Below, in pieces: positions 62,975 to 63,365 of a DNA stretch of 63,365 bases. Positions within the stretch are counted from its first letter, which is position 1; each line of letters begins with the position of its first letter. Source of the stretch: Dyella subtropica (GTDB lineage Bacteria; Pseudomonadota; Gammaproteobacteria; Xanthomonadales; Rhodanobacteraceae); assembly GCF_026283965.1 (NCBI RefSeq), contig NZ_JAPDPD010000026.1:1-63365 (forward strand). The letters run 5' to 3'. The notes below the pieces were generated by a model that was not told the DNA's origin, did not search any database, and saw nothing but the letters and a program-made list of their open reading frames with translations. The position numbers were made by a program, and so were the translations under genes.

Positions 62975-63079
62975 CTACTTGCTGTTGCGCTTCTTTTCCT
63001 CTTTGGCTGCCTTCTTTTCCTTCATGGTCTTAGCGGGCTTTTTCTTCTCGCCCTTCTTTGCATCCATACCCTTGCTCAT
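62975..63079 (-). CDS. 34-residue lysine-rich small protein
   Basis: A short frame starting MSKGMDAKKGEKKKPAKTMK and ending in KKRNSK, stop TAG at 62975. It is strongly basic, about 40 percent Lys. GGGAGAAG lies just before ATG 63079. Similar small Lys-rich proteins recur in gammaproteobacteria without a known function; a nucleic-acid or membrane contact is possible. Too short for the usual length cut-off. Confidence 0.75.
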   Translation of the reverse strand: MSKGMDAKKGEKKKPAKTMKEKKAAKEEKKRNSK

Positions 63080-63123
63080 CTTGCTTCTCCCATCGTGGTC
63101 GCTGTGCCACCAGTTTGCGCTTT

Positions 63124-63365
63124 AAGGACCCTCTGGTCTATTCCACGCAGGCGTCACCGCTGCTGTTTGCGCGCAGATCGCCGTTGCGCTGCCGACAGCA
63201 GACTGGACGTCTGTCGAGGTAGCGTGACGGTGAGCTGCGCGCAAACAGCAACGGCCCTACTCATGTTTTTATAGATGACAGGGTGATATCCAGAAAGCGC
63301 GCTGCCGCTGCCGCGCGGCTTGACCTGACCACCAGTCAGCCGCTTCGCCACGCGGCAGCGGCAGC
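63124..63365. repeat. Composite hairpin repeat, right end cut by window
   Basis: Left flank 63124-63162 matches, inverted, 148-186 at the other window end (four mismatches in 39). Hairpin 1 arms are 63161-63176 and 63235-63250 (16 bp, perfect) with apical hairpin 63199-63213. The linker has GATGACAGGGTGATATCCAG. Hairpin 2 arms are 63301-63315 and 63351-63365 with apical hairpin 63325-63339 (CTGAC-CACCA-GTCAG). The window ends in the last arm. Confidence 0.88.

Overview
The window looks like ordinary chromosomal DNA, high in GC (by eye low to mid 60s percent), from a gammaproteobacterium of the Xanthomonadales/Lysobacterales, most likely a Rhodanobacteraceae relative (Dyella, Rhodanobacter or Luteibacter type). 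The grounds are the alpha-amino acid ester hydrolase that keeps the active-site spacing of the Xanthomonas enzyme, GTAGGAGC-type REP palindromes, long dispersed non-coding repeats of the Xanthomonadaceae kind, and codon use. The taxon is inference. No tRNA, rRNA, CRISPR array, prophage or transposase gene was seen. Both ends of the window lie inside copies of the same hairpin repeat, so it may be one whole assembly contig.

Layout. 0.2-3.1 kb: leftward hydrolase, old yellow enzyme and pirin. 3.2-4.1 kb: two cold-shock genes with similar leaders. 4.3-9.8 kb: lipoprotein, YcaQ-like glycosylase, outer-membrane phospholipase A, FAD monooxygenase, SlyD-like isomerase. 9.9-17.3 kb: DinF-like MATE pump, PBP4-type DD-carboxypeptidase, glutathione peroxidase, the metNIQ methionine importer and pncB with a terminator-bearing leader. 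17.7-25.9 kb: c-type cytochrome, exported aminopeptidase, rhomboid protease, PhzF plus YaiI pair, beta-hydroxyacid dehydrogenase-like enzyme, HI0933-type flavoprotein, yajQ. 26-30.8 kb: repeats around a DUF1345 protein, small acetyltransferase, OsmC and aroG, which has a leader peptide full of Tyr, Phe and Trp and a terminator ahead of it. 30.8-46 kb: VOC protein, NERD-helicase, HxlR regulator with a divergent monooxygenase, a block of exported hydrolases (ester hydrolase, esterase, beta-lactamase-fold protein), PAP2 phosphatase, beta-propeller, DUF72, luciferase-like and HDOD proteins. 46-57 kb: small stress and envelope genes, RNA ligase-like thpR, Bcr-type pump, hicAB toxin-antitoxin, orphan ExbD, two paralogous uncharacterised proteins, CurA-type reductase. 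57-63 kb: YjdM, GIY-YIG protein, exported YVTN propeller plus exported creatininase, Tat-type protein, MocR regulator, and a 34-residue lysine-rich protein.

Most genes are single transcription units or pairs for metabolism, envelope upkeep and stress. The clearest pathway units are metNIQ (methionine uptake) and aroG (entry to aromatic amino acid synthesis). The most unusual material is between genes: a family of nested hairpin elements (window start, 25.1 kb, 40.5 kb, window end). Their long stems differ in sequence from copy to copy but are fully self-complementary, and they are capped by a small hairpin with a conserved five-base loop. There are also GTAG-type REP pairs, several other dispersed repeats, and an attenuator in front of aroG.
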